Shown piece after piece: positions 53,523-62,871 of a DNA stretch of 64,000 nt; the stretch's first letter is position 1; every line of letters starts with the position of its first letter. The translations under genes were made by a program, and so were the position numbers. This DNA comes from Ilyomonas sp965214235 (GTDB lineage Bacteria > Bacteroidota > Bacteroidia > Chitinophagales > Chitinophagaceae). The notes under the pieces were generated by a model that saw only the letters and a list, made by a program, of their open reading frames with translations, was not told where the DNA came from and searched no databases. The stretch spans positions 124,001 to 188,000 of the forward strand of contig CBDCBH010000002.1 in the NCBI GenBank assembly GCA_965214235.1, read 5' to 3'.

Positions 53523-54938
53523 ATGAAGAAGATTGCAATAGAAACCACTTATAAAAAAATTCTCTCGGATGTGTTTACGCCGGTTGGAATTTACCTGCGC
53601 CTGCGGGATCGTTTCAGAGATACCATTTTGCTGGAAAGCGCCGATTCCAACGCTGCAGAAAATAGTTCTTCTTTTATTTGCATCAACGCCATTGGCGGCA
53701 TTGAAATTAGTAATTATAACGAGATAGAATGTAAGTTTCCCACACAAAAAGCAGAAAAAAAACTGTTACAAAACAGCCAGGATGTGCCGGATATTATCTG
53801 GAATTTTATGCAGCAGTTTGATGTAAAAGAAATAGATGAAAAAGCTGCAAAAGTTGCACAAAGTTTATTTGGATATACTACGTTTGATGCGGTGCAGTTT
53901 TTTGAAACGGTGCAATTAAAATCGAAACATACAAAGCCACAAATTCCGCTGATGCGGTACCGGTTGTATCAGTATGTGATTGCTATTAACCATTTCAAAA
54001 ACGAAATGGTTATCTGCGAAAACAAAATACACAATTTACCTTCGGAAATGGATGTGGTAACATCGTTAATCCGCAATAAAGATGTTCCTGTTTTTCCCTT
54101 TCATGTTCAAGGAAATGAAACCTCAAACCTTACCGATGAAGAGCACATTGCCATGGTAAAACGGGGCATACAAAGCAGCTTGCGCGGCGATGTATTTCAG
54201 ATTGTACTGAGCCGCCGTTTTCAGCAAGGGTTTACAGGTGATGAGTTCAATGTTTATCGCGCTTTGCGCAGCATCAATCCATCACCGTATTTATTTTATT
54301 TCGATTATGGCGATTATAAATTAATGGGTAGCAGCCCCGAATCTGAATTGATCATAAAAAACGGCAGAGCTATTATTCATCCTATTGCCGGCACAACAAA
54401 ACGAACGGGCAATGAAGAAGAAGACAAGCTATTAACAGAAGCCTTGTTAAATGATGCAAAAGAAAACGCAGAGCATACCATGCTGGTTGATTTGGCGCGC
54501 AACGATTTAAGCCGCCATTGCAGCGATGTGAAAGTAAACTTTTACAAGCAGGTGCAGTATTACTCGCATGTCATTCATTTGGTGAGTGAAGTAAGTGGTA
54601 AAGTAAAAGAAAACACCAATCCATTTTTATTATTAGCCACTACGTTTCCTGCCGGTACATTAAGCGGCGCGCCTAAGTTTAAAGCGATGGAATTAATTGA
54701 TAAATATGAAGACACAGCGCGTAGTTACTATGGTGGTTGCATTGGCTCGGTAGGGTTTGATGGCAGCTGCAACCAGGCTATTATGATTCGTACTTTTTTA
54801 AGTAAGGAAAACACGCTTACTTATCAAGCCGGCGGTGGTATTGTAGCTGCAAGCGAGCCGCAAAACGAGCTGCAGGAAGTAACCAATAAATTAGGTGCTT
54901 TAAAGAAAGCGATTCAGCTTGCTGAAACTATTTTATAA
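53523..54938 (+). CDS. trpE: anthranilate synthase component I
   Basis: 471 residues. It turns chorismate and the ammonia supplied by TrpG into anthranilate. The Trp-feedback motif LLES is at residues 36-39. The chorismate-binding domain covers the second half, with PIAGTTKRTGNEEEDK, LVDLARNDLSRHC and FPAGTLSGAPKFKAMELID. It is full length. It is the first structural gene of the operon, 79 nt after the leader-peptide stop and controlled by the attenuator. Confidence 0.97.
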   Translation: MKKIAIETTYKKILSDVFTPVGIYLRLRDRFRDTILLESADSNAAENSSSFICINAIGGIEISNYNEIECKFPTQKAEKKLLQNSQDVPDIIWNFMQQFDVKEIDEKAAKVAQSLFGYTTFDAVQFFETVQLKSKHTKPQIPLMRYRLYQYVIAINHFKNEMVICENKIHNLPSEMDVVTSLIRNKDVPVFPFHVQGNETSNLTDEEHIAMVKRGIQSSLRGDVFQIVLSRRFQQGFTGDEFNVYRALRSINPSPYLFYFDYGDYKLMGSSPESELIIKNGRAIIHPIAGTTKRTGNEEEDKLLTEALLNDAKENAEHTMLVDLARNDLSRHCSDVKVNFYKQVQYYSHVIHLVSEVSGKVKENTNPFLLLATTFPAGTLSGAPKFKAMELIDKYEDTARSYYGGCIGSVGFDGSCNQAIMIRTFLSKENTLTYQAGGGIVAASEPQNELQEVTNKLGALKKAIQLAETIL

Positions 54939-55022
54939 TATTCCCTTCTGCACTTGTGGAGAAGGGTTAGGGCAATCAAAATTCAAGTAACAATAAATTT
55001 CCGCCACGGCGGATTGAGGCTT

Positions 55023-55592
55023 ATGAAAATTTTAGTGTTCGATAATTACGATTCGTTTACTTATAACCTGGTTCATCTGGTTGAAAAAATTTTAAACCGG
55101 AAAGTAGATGTTTTTCGCAACGATAAAATACCATTGGAGCAAATTAACGAGTATGATAAAATCATTCTTTCACCAGGTCCGGGCATACCCGAAGAAGCTG
55201 GTTTGTTATTGCCGTTAATAAAAGAGTATGCTGCCCGCAAAAGCATACTGGGCGTGTGTTTAGGGCATCAGGCGATTGGCGAGGCTTTTGGCGGAACGCT
55301 TACCAATTTAACAAGTGTATTTCATGGTGTGGCTACAAGCTGTAAGCTATCAGGTATCAGCAGTAAGCTTTTTAAAGGCTTGCCTCAATGTTTGGAAATC
55401 GGTCGTTATCATTCATGGATAGTGGATAAAAAAAACTTCCCTGAAGAACTGGAAATTACAGCCGAAGATGACAATGGTTTTATCATGGGCTTGCAACACA
55501 AAACGTATGATGTGCAAGGCGTGCAGTTTCATCCTGAAAGTGTACTGACACCAATGGGAGAGAAGATTATAAGAAATTGGCTACAAGCATAA
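55023..55592 (+). CDS. trpG: anthranilate synthase component II (glutamine amidotransferase)
   Basis: About 189 residues from the ATG at 55023 (MKILVFDNYDSFTYNLV); the open frame from 54954 adds 23 unlike residues and is not used. The class I glutaminase triad is complete: Cys in GVCLGHQ (about residue 79), and His and Glu in VQFHPES. It hands ammonia to TrpE. It is not fused to TrpD, unlike in enterobacteria. The gap after trpE is 84 nt. Confidence 0.96.
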   Translation: MKILVFDNYDSFTYNLVHLVEKILNRKVDVFRNDKIPLEQINEYDKIILSPGPGIPEEAGLLLPLIKEYAARKSILGVCLGHQAIGEAFGGTLTNLTSVFHGVATSCKLSGISSKLFKGLPQCLEIGRYHSWIVDKKNFPEELEITAEDDNGFIMGLQHKTYDVQGVQFHPESVLTPMGEKIIRNWLQA

Positions 55593-55601
55593 CAATAACA
55601 A

Positions 55602-56594
55602 ATGAAAAAGCTTTTACAATACCTGTTTGAACACAAAACGCTTTCTTATCAGCAAGCAAAAGATACGCTCGTTGCCATTTCAAATAGCGCTTATAACGAT
55701 ACGGAAGTAACCGCTTTTATCACTATATTTCTTATGCGAAGTATTACCATAGAAGAGCTGCAGGGCTTTCGCGATGCGCTGCTGGAGCTGTGCGTAAAAG
55801 TAGATTTGAATCCATATAAAACTATGGATATTGTTGGCACCGGCGGCGATGGAAAAAATACTTTCAACATTTCAACACTGGCTTGTTTTATCGTAGCAGG
55901 AGCGGGGCAGAAGGTAGCCAAACACGGCAATTATGGCGCAACATCAATAAGTGGTGCAAGCAATGTGATGGAGAATTTAGGATACTCTTTTTCATCTGAT
56001 AATAACAAATTAAAACGCGAAGTGGAAGAAGCCAATATTTGTTTTATGCACGCGCCTTTGTTTCATCCGGCATTGAAAACAGTAGCGCCGATTCGTAAAA
56101 ATTTTGGCTTGCGTACATTCTTTAACATGCTGGGACCTATGGTAAATCCGGCGCAGCCAACTTATCAGCTGGTAGGTGTTTACAACTTAGAAATGGCGAG
56201 AATTTATAATTATTTATTACAGCAAAAAGGAACTCCGTTTACCATTATTCACAGCTTGGATGGCTATGATGAAATTTCGTTAACAAACGATACAAAAGTA
56301 ATAACCAGCAAAGGAGATTTTTTATATACACCGGAAGAATTAGGCAAGCGAATGGTAGAGCCACAGGACATTTACGGCGGCAATACAACAGAAGAAGCCG
56401 CGAAGCTGTTTACAAAAATTATTAAAGGCGAAGGCTCATGGGCGCAAACAGCTGTAGCGCTTGCCAATGCCGCTATGGCACTGCATTGCACAGGAAATTA
56501 TAGCAGCTATAACGATGCTTACAAAGCAGCCGTTGAGAGTTTGGAAAGTGGCGGCGCATACCATTGTTTGGAAACATTAATTAGGATGCAATAA
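55602..56594 (+). CDS. trpD: anthranilate phosphoribosyltransferase
   Basis: 330 residues; joins anthranilate to PRPP. The PRPP/Mg2+ loop is GTGGDGKNTFNIST near residue 80, followed by KHGNYGATSISGASNVME and the anthranilate-binding RKNFGLRTFFNMLGPMVNP. The length is normal. It starts 9 nt after trpG. Confidence 0.97.
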   Translation: MKKLLQYLFEHKTLSYQQAKDTLVAISNSAYNDTEVTAFITIFLMRSITIEELQGFRDALLELCVKVDLNPYKTMDIVGTGGDGKNTFNISTLACFIVAGAGQKVAKHGNYGATSISGASNVMENLGYSFSSDNNKLKREVEEANICFMHAPLFHPALKTVAPIRKNFGLRTFFNMLGPMVNPAQPTYQLVGVYNLEMARIYNYLLQQKGTPFTIIHSLDGYDEISLTNDTKVITSKGDFLYTPEELGKRMVEPQDIYGGNTTEEAAKLFTKIIKGEGSWAQTAVALANAAMALHCTGNYSSYNDAYKAAVESLESGGAYHCLETLIRMQ

Positions 56595-56595
56595 G

Positions 56596-57384
56596 ATGAA
56601 CATACTGGAAAAAATAATAGGGGATAAACACAAAGAAGTGGAGCAAAAGAAAACCCTTATCTCGGTTGAAGTGTATGAGCAGATGCCTTTGTTTAACGAT
56701 AAAAAAAAATCATTACAGCAATCGTTGCTTAAAAAAAATTCAACCGGCATTATTGCCGAATTTAAACGAAAGTCTCCATCAAAAGGTATTATCAATTCAA
56801 ATGCAGATGTAACCAATGTTACAACCGCTTATAACCAACATGCGGCAGGCATATCGGTGCTTACCGATGAGCTTTATTTTGGCGGCACAAACGATGATTT
56901 AATAACGGCGCAAAAGGCAACAAATATTCCACTGCTGCGTAAAGATTTTATTGTTGATGAATACCAGTTGTATGAAGCCTGCGGCATTGGTGCCGATGTG
57001 ATTTTATTGATTGCTGCATGCCTTACAAAACAGCAGGTGAAGAAGTTTGCGCATAAGGCAAAAGAGCTTAATTTAGAAGTGTTGCTGGAAGTGCATAACG
57101 AAGAAGAACTTGACCATATTTGTGAAGACGTAACAATGGTTGGCGTAAACAACCGCAACCTCAAAACATTTGTGGTTGACATTAATACCTCTTTGTATTT
57201 AATCAATAAATTGCCCAAAGAAATGCCTGCCGTTGCAGAAAGCGGCATCAGCAATGTAAATACCATCGTAACTTTACGCAGCGCAGGTTTCGCCGGTTTT
57301 TTAATGGGTGAGAACTTTATGAAACATGCCGATCCTTCGATTGCTTTTACTCAATTTATAACAGCGTTAAAACAAACAGAATGA
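56596..57384 (+). CDS. trpC: indole-3-glycerol phosphate synthase
   Basis: 262 residues, a TIM barrel closing the indole ring. Clear motifs are IIAEFKRKSPSKG near residue 52, LRKDFIVDEYQLYEA, VGVNNRNLKTFVVD and AESGISN. Single function, not fused to TrpF. It begins 1 nt after the trpD stop and overlaps trpF by 4 nt. Confidence 0.97.
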   Translation: MNILEKIIGDKHKEVEQKKTLISVEVYEQMPLFNDKKKSLQQSLLKKNSTGIIAEFKRKSPSKGIINSNADVTNVTTAYNQHAAGISVLTDELYFGGTNDDLITAQKATNIPLLRKDFIVDEYQLYEACGIGADVILLIAACLTKQQVKKFAHKAKELNLEVLLEVHNEEELDHICEDVTMVGVNNRNLKTFVVDINTSLYLINKLPKEMPAVAESGISNVNTIVTLRSAGFAGFLMGENFMKHADPSIAFTQFITALKQTE

Positions 57385-58016
57385 GAGTAAAAGTATGCGG
57401 TATCACAAAGGCTTTGCAGGCGCAGCAGGTTGGCGAAGCAGGTGCCGATTTTGTCGGGTTTATTTTTTATCCGCCATCTTCACGATATGTTTTTAAAAGT
57501 ATGCCCGCCAACGAAATTAAAAAGCTGCGCAGCATTAATAAAGTAGGCGTTTTTGTAAATGCTGATATCAATGTTGTGCTCCGGACAATTGATGATTGCG
57601 GCTTGTATCTGGTGCAGCTTCACGGCAACGAATCGCCTCGCTATTGCGAAAAAATTTCTCAGTATATCACTGTTATCAAAGCCTTTCGTGTAAAGGACGG
57701 TGATAACATTTCCTGGAAAATAAAAGACTATCACGATGTGGCAGATATGTTTATGTTCGATACGGAAAGCACAAGTTTTGGCGGCACAGGAAAAAAATTT
57801 GATTGGCAGATGTTGAAAGATGCAAACATCAGCAAGTCTTTCTTTTTAAGCGGTGGTATTGCACCCGAAGACGTTGATGCAATACAGCAATTTCAGCAAC
57901 AAGATGTAGCGAAAGACTTATTTGCAATAGACATTAACAGCCGGTTTGAAATATCGCCGGGCATGAAAAATATTGATAAATTAAAGCAATTTATAACCAG
58001 CGTAAAAGGCAGCTGA
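57381..58016 (+). CDS. trpF: phosphoribosylanthranilate isomerase
   Basis: 211 residues. The catalytic Cys is in VCGITKA and the catalytic Asp in FMFDTES, with GGTGKKFDW and the phosphate-binding end FFLSGGIAPEDVD. The ATG overlaps the trpC stop (ATGA), so the two are coupled. After it comes a 153-nt gap that interrupts the operon. Confidence 0.96.
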   Translation: MRVKVCGITKALQAQQVGEAGADFVGFIFYPPSSRYVFKSMPANEIKKLRSINKVGVFVNADINVVLRTIDDCGLYLVQLHGNESPRYCEKISQYITVIKAFRVKDGDNISWKIKDYHDVADMFMFDTESTSFGGTGKKFDWQMLKDANISKSFFLSGGIAPEDVDAIQQFQQQDVAKDLFAIDINSRFEISPGMKNIDKLKQFITSVKGS

Positions 58017-58169
58017 GATGTAAAAAAACGAATGAAAAAATACAGATCAGGTTACAAGCATTTGCAACTCCGTTCAGGCATCGTTGTGTCACTCACTTGT
58101 ACGCTTTGTCTTCTATTCGGGCTATCTCTTAAACACAGGGTTTATATAAAAAACAAGTAATTATATTTT

Positions 58170-58694
58170 ATGAGTAAGTTAACCTCTCATTCAGAAAATA
58201 ATTCAATCATTATCCGCGAAGCAACGCTGGAAGATGTTCCGCAAATGCTCCATATTTATAATGACGTGATATTACATACTACCGCTGTTTATAACTACGA
58301 TCCGCACACATTGCAAATGCGTACCGAATGGTTTCAAACCAAGCAACAGCAAGGCTTTCCGGTATTTGTAGCAGAGGAAAATAAAACGATTGCCGGCTTT
58401 AGTTCCATCGGTCCTTTTCGAGCCTGGCAGGCTTATAAATATACGGTTGAAAACTCGGTGTATGTAAAAGCTGATTGCAGAGGCAAAGGCATTAGTAAGT
58501 TATTGATGCAACCGTTAATTGATGCTGCCAAACGGTTAAGCTTACATGCCATCGTTGCAGGCATTGATGCTACCAATGAAGTGAGTATTTCATTGCATAA
58601 GCAGTTTGGTTTTATTGAAGTGGCGCATTTTAAAGAAGTAGGTTATAAGTTCAATCGCTGGCTAGATTTAAAGTTTTTAGAGTTAATTGTTTAA
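58170..58694 (+). CDS. GNAT N-acetyltransferase (phosphinothricin-acetyltransferase type)
   Basis: 174 residues of the Pat/YncA-type GNAT group: IIREATLEDVPQMLHIYNDVI at the front, the acetyl-CoA motif VYVKADCRGKGISKLLMQPLID near residue 105, and GIDATNEVSISLHKQFGFIEVAHF near the end. Family members acetylate L-amino acids, amino-acid analogues or protein N-termini. It lies between trpF and trpB, with 153 nt before and 45 nt after, and the same direction. Acetylation of a Trp-related amine is possible but not shown. Confidence 0.88.
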   Translation: MSKLTSHSENNSIIIREATLEDVPQMLHIYNDVILHTTAVYNYDPHTLQMRTEWFQTKQQQGFPVFVAEENKTIAGFSSIGPFRAWQAYKYTVENSVYVKADCRGKGISKLLMQPLIDAAKRLSLHAIVAGIDATNEVSISLHKQFGFIEVAHFKEVGYKFNRWLDLKFLELIV

Positions 58695-58739
58695 GGTATC
58701 CTGATTTTAAATTTATCATTCTTTGTTTTTAATTATATC

Positions 58740-59960
58740 ATGATTAACATCACATCATTCAATAACAAAGGCACTTACAAGCAGCCGAACATCTTTGGTT
58801 ATTATGGCGATTTTGGCGGCGCTTACATTCCTGAAATGTTGTATCCCAATGTGGAAGAACTAAAGAACCGTTATTTGGAAATTATGTATGAACATAGTTT
58901 CCAGCAAGAGTTTCAGGCATTACTTAAAGATTATGTTGGCAGACCCACGCCTTTGTTTTTAGCACAGCGGTTAAGTAAAAAATACAACACTGACGTTTAC
59001 TTAAAACGCGAAGATTTAAACCATACCGGCGCACATAAAATTAACAATGCGATAGGGCAGGTTTTGCTGGCGCAGCGCCTTGGTAAAAAGCGCATCATTG
59101 CAGAAACCGGTGCGGGTCAGCATGGTGTGGCAACTGCAACCGTATGTGCTTTAAAAGGCATTGAATGCGTTGTTTACATGGGTGAGGTTGATATTGAACG
59201 GCAATCACCCAACGTTGCTCGTATGAAGATGTTGGGCGCAAAAGTAGTTCCGGCAACAAGTGGCAGCAAAACGCTGAAAGACGCCACCAATGAAGCGATA
59301 CGTGCCTGGATTAACGATCCTTTGGATACGCATTATGTTATTGGCAGCGTGGTAGGTCCGCATCCTTATCCCGATATGGTGGCACGCTTTCAAAGTATCA
59401 TCAGCGAAGAAATACGCTGGCAGTTAAAAGAACATACCGGCAAGGAGTTGCCAACGCATGTTATTGCTTGCGTTGGCGGTGGCAGTAATGCCGCTGGTGC
59501 GTTCTATCATTTTTTGGATGAAGACAGTGTAAAAATTATTGCCGTAGAAGCTGCCGGTCATGGCATTAACAGCGGCATGAGCGCCGCTACTACACAGCTC
59601 GGCAAACCTGGCGTTTTGCATGGCAGTAAAAGTTTGGTAATGCAAACGGCAGACGGTCAGGTAGTAGAGCCACACAGCATTTCAGCCGGTTTGGATTATC
59701 CTGGCATCGGTCCGATGCACGCTCATTTATACACGAGCGGGCGAGGTACATTTTTAAGTGCAACTGACGACGAATCATTACAGGCAGGCTTTCAATTGGC
59801 AAAGCTTGAAGGCATTATTCCGGCATTGGAAAGCGCCCATGCCTTGTGCGCTTTGGATCAATTAAAACTAAACTCAAAAGATGTTGTGGTGATGTGTTTA
59901 AGCGGGCGCGGCGATAAAGATTTAAACACGTATATGAAAGCAATGCAGCCCCAACCCTAA
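58740..59960 (+). CDS. trpB: tryptophan synthase beta chain
   Basis: 406 residues, full length. The PLP lysine is in REDLNHTGAHKINNAIGQ, and the phosphate is held by GGGSNAAG. Also clear are ETGAGQHG and the C-terminal SGRGDKDLNTY. It joins indole (passed from TrpA) with serine. TrpB1-type with normal interface regions. It is followed 38 nt later by trpA. Confidence 0.98.
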   Translation: MINITSFNNKGTYKQPNIFGYYGDFGGAYIPEMLYPNVEELKNRYLEIMYEHSFQQEFQALLKDYVGRPTPLFLAQRLSKKYNTDVYLKREDLNHTGAHKINNAIGQVLLAQRLGKKRIIAETGAGQHGVATATVCALKGIECVVYMGEVDIERQSPNVARMKMLGAKVVPATSGSKTLKDATNEAIRAWINDPLDTHYVIGSVVGPHPYPDMVARFQSIISEEIRWQLKEHTGKELPTHVIACVGGGSNAAGAFYHFLDEDSVKIIAVEAAGHGINSGMSAATTQLGKPGVLHGSKSLVMQTADGQVVEPHSISAGLDYPGIGPMHAHLYTSGRGTFLSATDDESLQAGFQLAKLEGIIPALESAHALCALDQLKLNSKDVVVMCLSGRGDKDLNTYMKAMQPQP

Positions 59961-59998
59961 ATGGAGTAAATACAAACGACCCTGTTTAAAAGAAAAAA

Positions 59999-60805
59999 AT
60001 GAGTTTATTAAAAGAGGTTTTCAAATGCTCCACTTTAGGAACGGGGGGGCATAACATTCTCAACGTTTATTGCACAGCGGGTTATCCGCACTTAAACAGC
60101 ACCCTTGAAGTAATGAAGGCGTTGCAAAACAATGGTGCTGATATCATCGAAGTTGGGATGCCTTACAGCGATCCTCTGGCAGATGGGCCAATCATTCAAA
60201 TGAGCAACAGCATTGCATTACGCAATGGAATGACGATAGCAGAATTGTTCGCTCAACTGAAAGATTTCCGCAATACTTCAAATGCTGGCGATGCCATTCG
60301 CATACCTGTAATTTTAATGGGTTATATGAACCCGATTTTGCAATATGGATTTGAAAAATTTTGTAAGGGAGCCGCCGAACTGCCGGTAGATAGTTTAATA
60401 CTGCCCGATCTTCCGGAATACGAATATCAAACAATGTATGGCGACATTATTAAGCGATACGGACTTGACTTTATTTTTTTAATTACACCGGAAACATCCG
60501 AAGAAAGAATACGGAGATTGGATGCATTGAGCACTGGTTTTTTATATGCCGTTTCTTCTTCATCTATTACCGGCAGCGAAAAAGATTTTACGGCGGTAGA
60601 AAACTATTTACAACGATTACAAAACATGAATTTAAAAAATCCAATACTGGTTGGTTTTGGTATAAAAGATAAAGCTACTTTTCAGTCAGCCTGCAAGTAT
60701 GCAAATGGTGCAATCATCGGCACAGCTTATATTAAAGCGATAGAAAATTCAACGGATATTCAAGCAGATACAAAGCGTTTTTTGCAAGGTATTCTTCAAG
60801 AATAG
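59999..60805 (+). CDS. trpA: tryptophan synthase alpha chain
   Basis: 268 residues, TIM barrel. The catalytic Glu and Asp are in IIEVGMPYSDPLADGPIIQ. The phosphate site and loop 6 are in SSSSITGSEKDF and VGFGIKDKATF. It cleaves indole-glycerol phosphate to indole and glyceraldehyde 3-phosphate. Last gene of the operon proper. Confidence 0.97.
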   Translation: MSLLKEVFKCSTLGTGGHNILNVYCTAGYPHLNSTLEVMKALQNNGADIIEVGMPYSDPLADGPIIQMSNSIALRNGMTIAELFAQLKDFRNTSNAGDAIRIPVILMGYMNPILQYGFEKFCKGAAELPVDSLILPDLPEYEYQTMYGDIIKRYGLDFIFLITPETSEERIRRLDALSTGFLYAVSSSSITGSEKDFTAVENYLQRLQNMNLKNPILVGFGIKDKATFQSACKYANGAIIGTAYIKAIENSTDIQADTKRFLQGILQE

Positions 60806-60840
60806 TTTATTATTACAACTCCTATTTAGTTACTGCAAAC

Positions 60841-61356
60841 ATGAAGTTTATTAAGCTTGCTATTATCAGTATTGTTGTTTTGTTTCTTATTCTTACATCG
60901 CTTGGCTTGTTGTTACCATCAACGGTACGAGTAACGCGCAATATCAATATTCATGCACCTCACGACACTCTGCACCGCTACATTGGCGATGTAAAAAACT
61001 GGTCTTTTTGGATGGAAGGAATAGAAGGTGATAAAATACAATTTGCAGCACCGCAAACCAGTGGAAAAGGCGTTGTTGCTACCATTGATAAAGAGCGAAT
61101 CTATCTTGTAAAAGATACAAAAGATACCATAGAAACCATATGGCAAAACAATAAGAAAAGCCATCAGCTATGTGTTTTCCAATTGTTTTTTGACACTTCA
61201 ACAAACACAACAAATGTGAACTGGTATTTTGAGCAAAAACTAAGATGGTACCCATGGGAGCGATTGCCGGCAATAGCCAATGATAAAATTTTAGGACCGT
61301 TTATGGAGCACAGCTTAGACAAGCTGAAAGAAGTAACTGAAAGAAATAAAAACTAA
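60841..61356 (+). CDS. SRPBCC-type (polyketide cyclase-like) membrane-anchored protein
   Basis: 171 residues: one N-terminal membrane helix (IISIVVLFLILTSLGLLL), then a START/SRPBCC-type domain with the opening VRVTRNINIHAPHDTLHRYIGDVKNWSFW and the last helix GPFMEHSLDKLKEVTE. The fold has a hydrophobic pocket for a lipid or other apolar ligand. Ligand unknown. It follows trpA by 35 nt and may be read with the operon; its end overlaps the converging bioA stop by 4 nt. Confidence 0.8.
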   Translation: MKFIKLAIISIVVLFLILTSLGLLLPSTVRVTRNINIHAPHDTLHRYIGDVKNWSFWMEGIEGDKIQFAAPQTSGKGVVATIDKERIYLVKDTKDTIETIWQNNKKSHQLCVFQLFFDTSTNTTNVNWYFEQKLRWYPWERLPAIANDKILGPFMEHSLDKLKEVTERNKN

Positions 61357-62627
61357 TCAACCAATCCATTAATAACATCAAATACTTTGTTCAATTCATC
61401 TTCGGTAATGCAATACGGCGGCATAACATAAACCGTATTTCCAAGTGGTCGTAAATAAACACCTTGCTGCAGGCATTTGTTTGTTATTGTTGCACTGATA
61501 TTATTGAGATACTCATCTTTTCCTTCATTAATTTCAAAAGCTAAAATTGTTCCCAATACACGCAAATTCTTTATAGTTTGCTTGCTTTGTAATCGTTGTA
61601 AAAACAAACGGTTTTGTTTTTCAATCCACGATATTTTTTCTAAACAATTATTTTGAAACCACAAATCTAAACTTGCTAAAGCTGCCGTACAAGCCAATGG
61701 ATTTGCAGTAAAGGAATGCCCGTGAAAAAAGGTTTTCAGTTTATCATCATTTACAAAAGCTTCATATATTTTTTGTGTGCAGGCTGTAACGCCAAGCGCC
61801 ATTGTACCGCCGGTTAAGCCTTTGCTTAAACAGATAATGTCGGGCTTGCATTGCATGTATTCCGAGGCAAATAATTTACCTGTTCTTCCAAAGCCTGTCA
61901 TCACTTCATCGGCAATACAAATAATGTTTTTACTTTGCACAAACTGTAGCAAATCATTCATCCAAAACGCATCATACATCTTCATTCCGCCGGCTCCCTG
62001 CACCAAGGGTTCATAAATAAAAGCGGCAATTTCGTGGGCATGTTTTTCTATGTTTGTTTTTACTTCATTATTATTATTTTTATCCGGCGCATCAATAAAA
62101 ATCACTTCAAATAAAAACGCATGAAACGCTACTGTAAACACGCTTCTGTCGCTTACACTCATAGCCCCGAATGTATCACCATGATAGGAGTTTGTAAATG
62201 CAAGAATTTTTGTTTTTAACTTTTCGCTTCCCTCTTCTGATTTGTTGTTCCACCAATATTGAATCGCCATTTTTATGGCTACTTCTGTTGACGTAGAGCC
62301 ATTATCGCTATAAAATATTTTTGAAAAATTAGCGGGTAAAATTTGCAGTAACCGCTCTGCCAACTCAACGGCAGGCAAATGCGTGAAACCCGCAAAAATT
62401 ACCTGCTCAAGCTGTAAGGCTTGCTGGTAAAGCTTTTCAGCAATATAAGGATGTGCATGACCATGAAGCGTAACCCACCAACTGCTAATGGCATCTATAT
62501 AAACGTTATTGTTATCATCAAATAAAAGTGTGTTACTTCCATGCGTGATGGCAATAGGCAAAGGCATCTTTTTTTGCTGTGTAAACGGGTGCCAGATTAC
62601 TTGCTTATCGCGTTCAGATAATGTCAT
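61353..62627 (-). CDS. bioA: adenosylmethionine-8-amino-7-oxononanoate aminotransferase
   Basis: 424 residues, a class III PLP transaminase of biotin synthesis. Motifs are RDKQVIWHPFTQQKK near the front, SSWWVTLHGHAHP, ADEVMTGFGRTGK, and the PLP lysine in ICLSKGLTGGTMALG. These, with the Trp-Trp pair in SSWW, mark BioA rather than other transaminases. No other bio gene is in the window. Two copies of the 12-mer motif lie inside it (61598-61609 and 62052-62063), one in each orientation. Confidence 0.95.
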   Translation of the reverse strand: MTLSERDKQVIWHPFTQQKKMPLPIAITHGSNTLLFDDNNNVYIDAISSWWVTLHGHAHPYIAEKLYQQALQLEQVIFAGFTHLPAVELAERLLQILPANFSKIFYSDNGSTSTEVAIKMAIQYWWNNKSEEGSEKLKTKILAFTNSYHGDTFGAMSVSDRSVFTVAFHAFLFEVIFIDAPDKNNNNEVKTNIEKHAHEIAAFIYEPLVQGAGGMKMYDAFWMNDLLQFVQSKNIICIADEVMTGFGRTGKLFASEYMQCKPDIICLSKGLTGGTMALGVTACTQKIYEAFVNDDKLKTFFHGHSFTANPLACTAALASLDLWFQNNCLEKISWIEKQNRLFLQRLQSKQTIKNLRVLGTILAFEINEGKDEYLNNISATITNKCLQQGVYLRPLGNTVYVMPPYCITEDELNKVFDVINGLVD

Positions 62628-62704
62628 GCGGCGAAGGTAAAAGAACTAACGGCAATGCGTTTTGCTCTTCCATTGTCGAACTCTTTCATATCTTCCTCTG
62701 TTAA

Positions 62705-62857
62705 TTATAGACTGTCATAATAATCATTTATCACCTCATAAATCTGTTCTAACAGTGCATCATCTCTGTTTCCATAATGTGTCCTTTCAATAAATATAAA
62801 AATTGATTCGCCTTTTTCCCTGTCCCTGATCGCATCTTCATTTCCTATCTTTGGCAC
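62705..62857 (-). CDS. possible small protein or gene remnant, 50 residues
   Basis: A GTG-started frame reads VPKIGNEDAIRDREKGESI and then FIFIERTHYGNRDDALLEQI, and ends YYDSL. The composition is protein-like (acidic, alternating hydrophobic), but there is no ATG and a stop lies directly before the GTG. It overlaps the leader/promoter of pdxA. It could be the 3' end of a lost gene. Confidence 0.3.
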   Translation of the reverse strand: MPKIGNEDAIRDREKGESIFIFIERTHYGNRDDALLEQIYEVINDYYDSL

Positions 62858-62871
62858 TTAATTTTTAAACC

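Larger units (their letters stand above)
4911..62063. repeat. dispersed 12-mer motif GTTTGTTTTTA(C/T), fourteen copies
   Basis: Found by eye as GTTTGTTTTTAC at 6013-6024, 20602-20613, 46579-46590, 48685-48696, 50761-50772 and 62052-62063 (+), and 48107-48118, 50952-50963 and 61598-61609 (-). The form GTTTGTTTTTATT is at 9466-9478, 22008-22020 and 24947-24959 (+), and 4911-4923 and 9656-9668 (-). Three (+) copies extend to GTTTGTTTTTACTTCATT. Both strands, genes and spacers are used. The span given here covers only the first and last copy. Confidence 0.6.
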
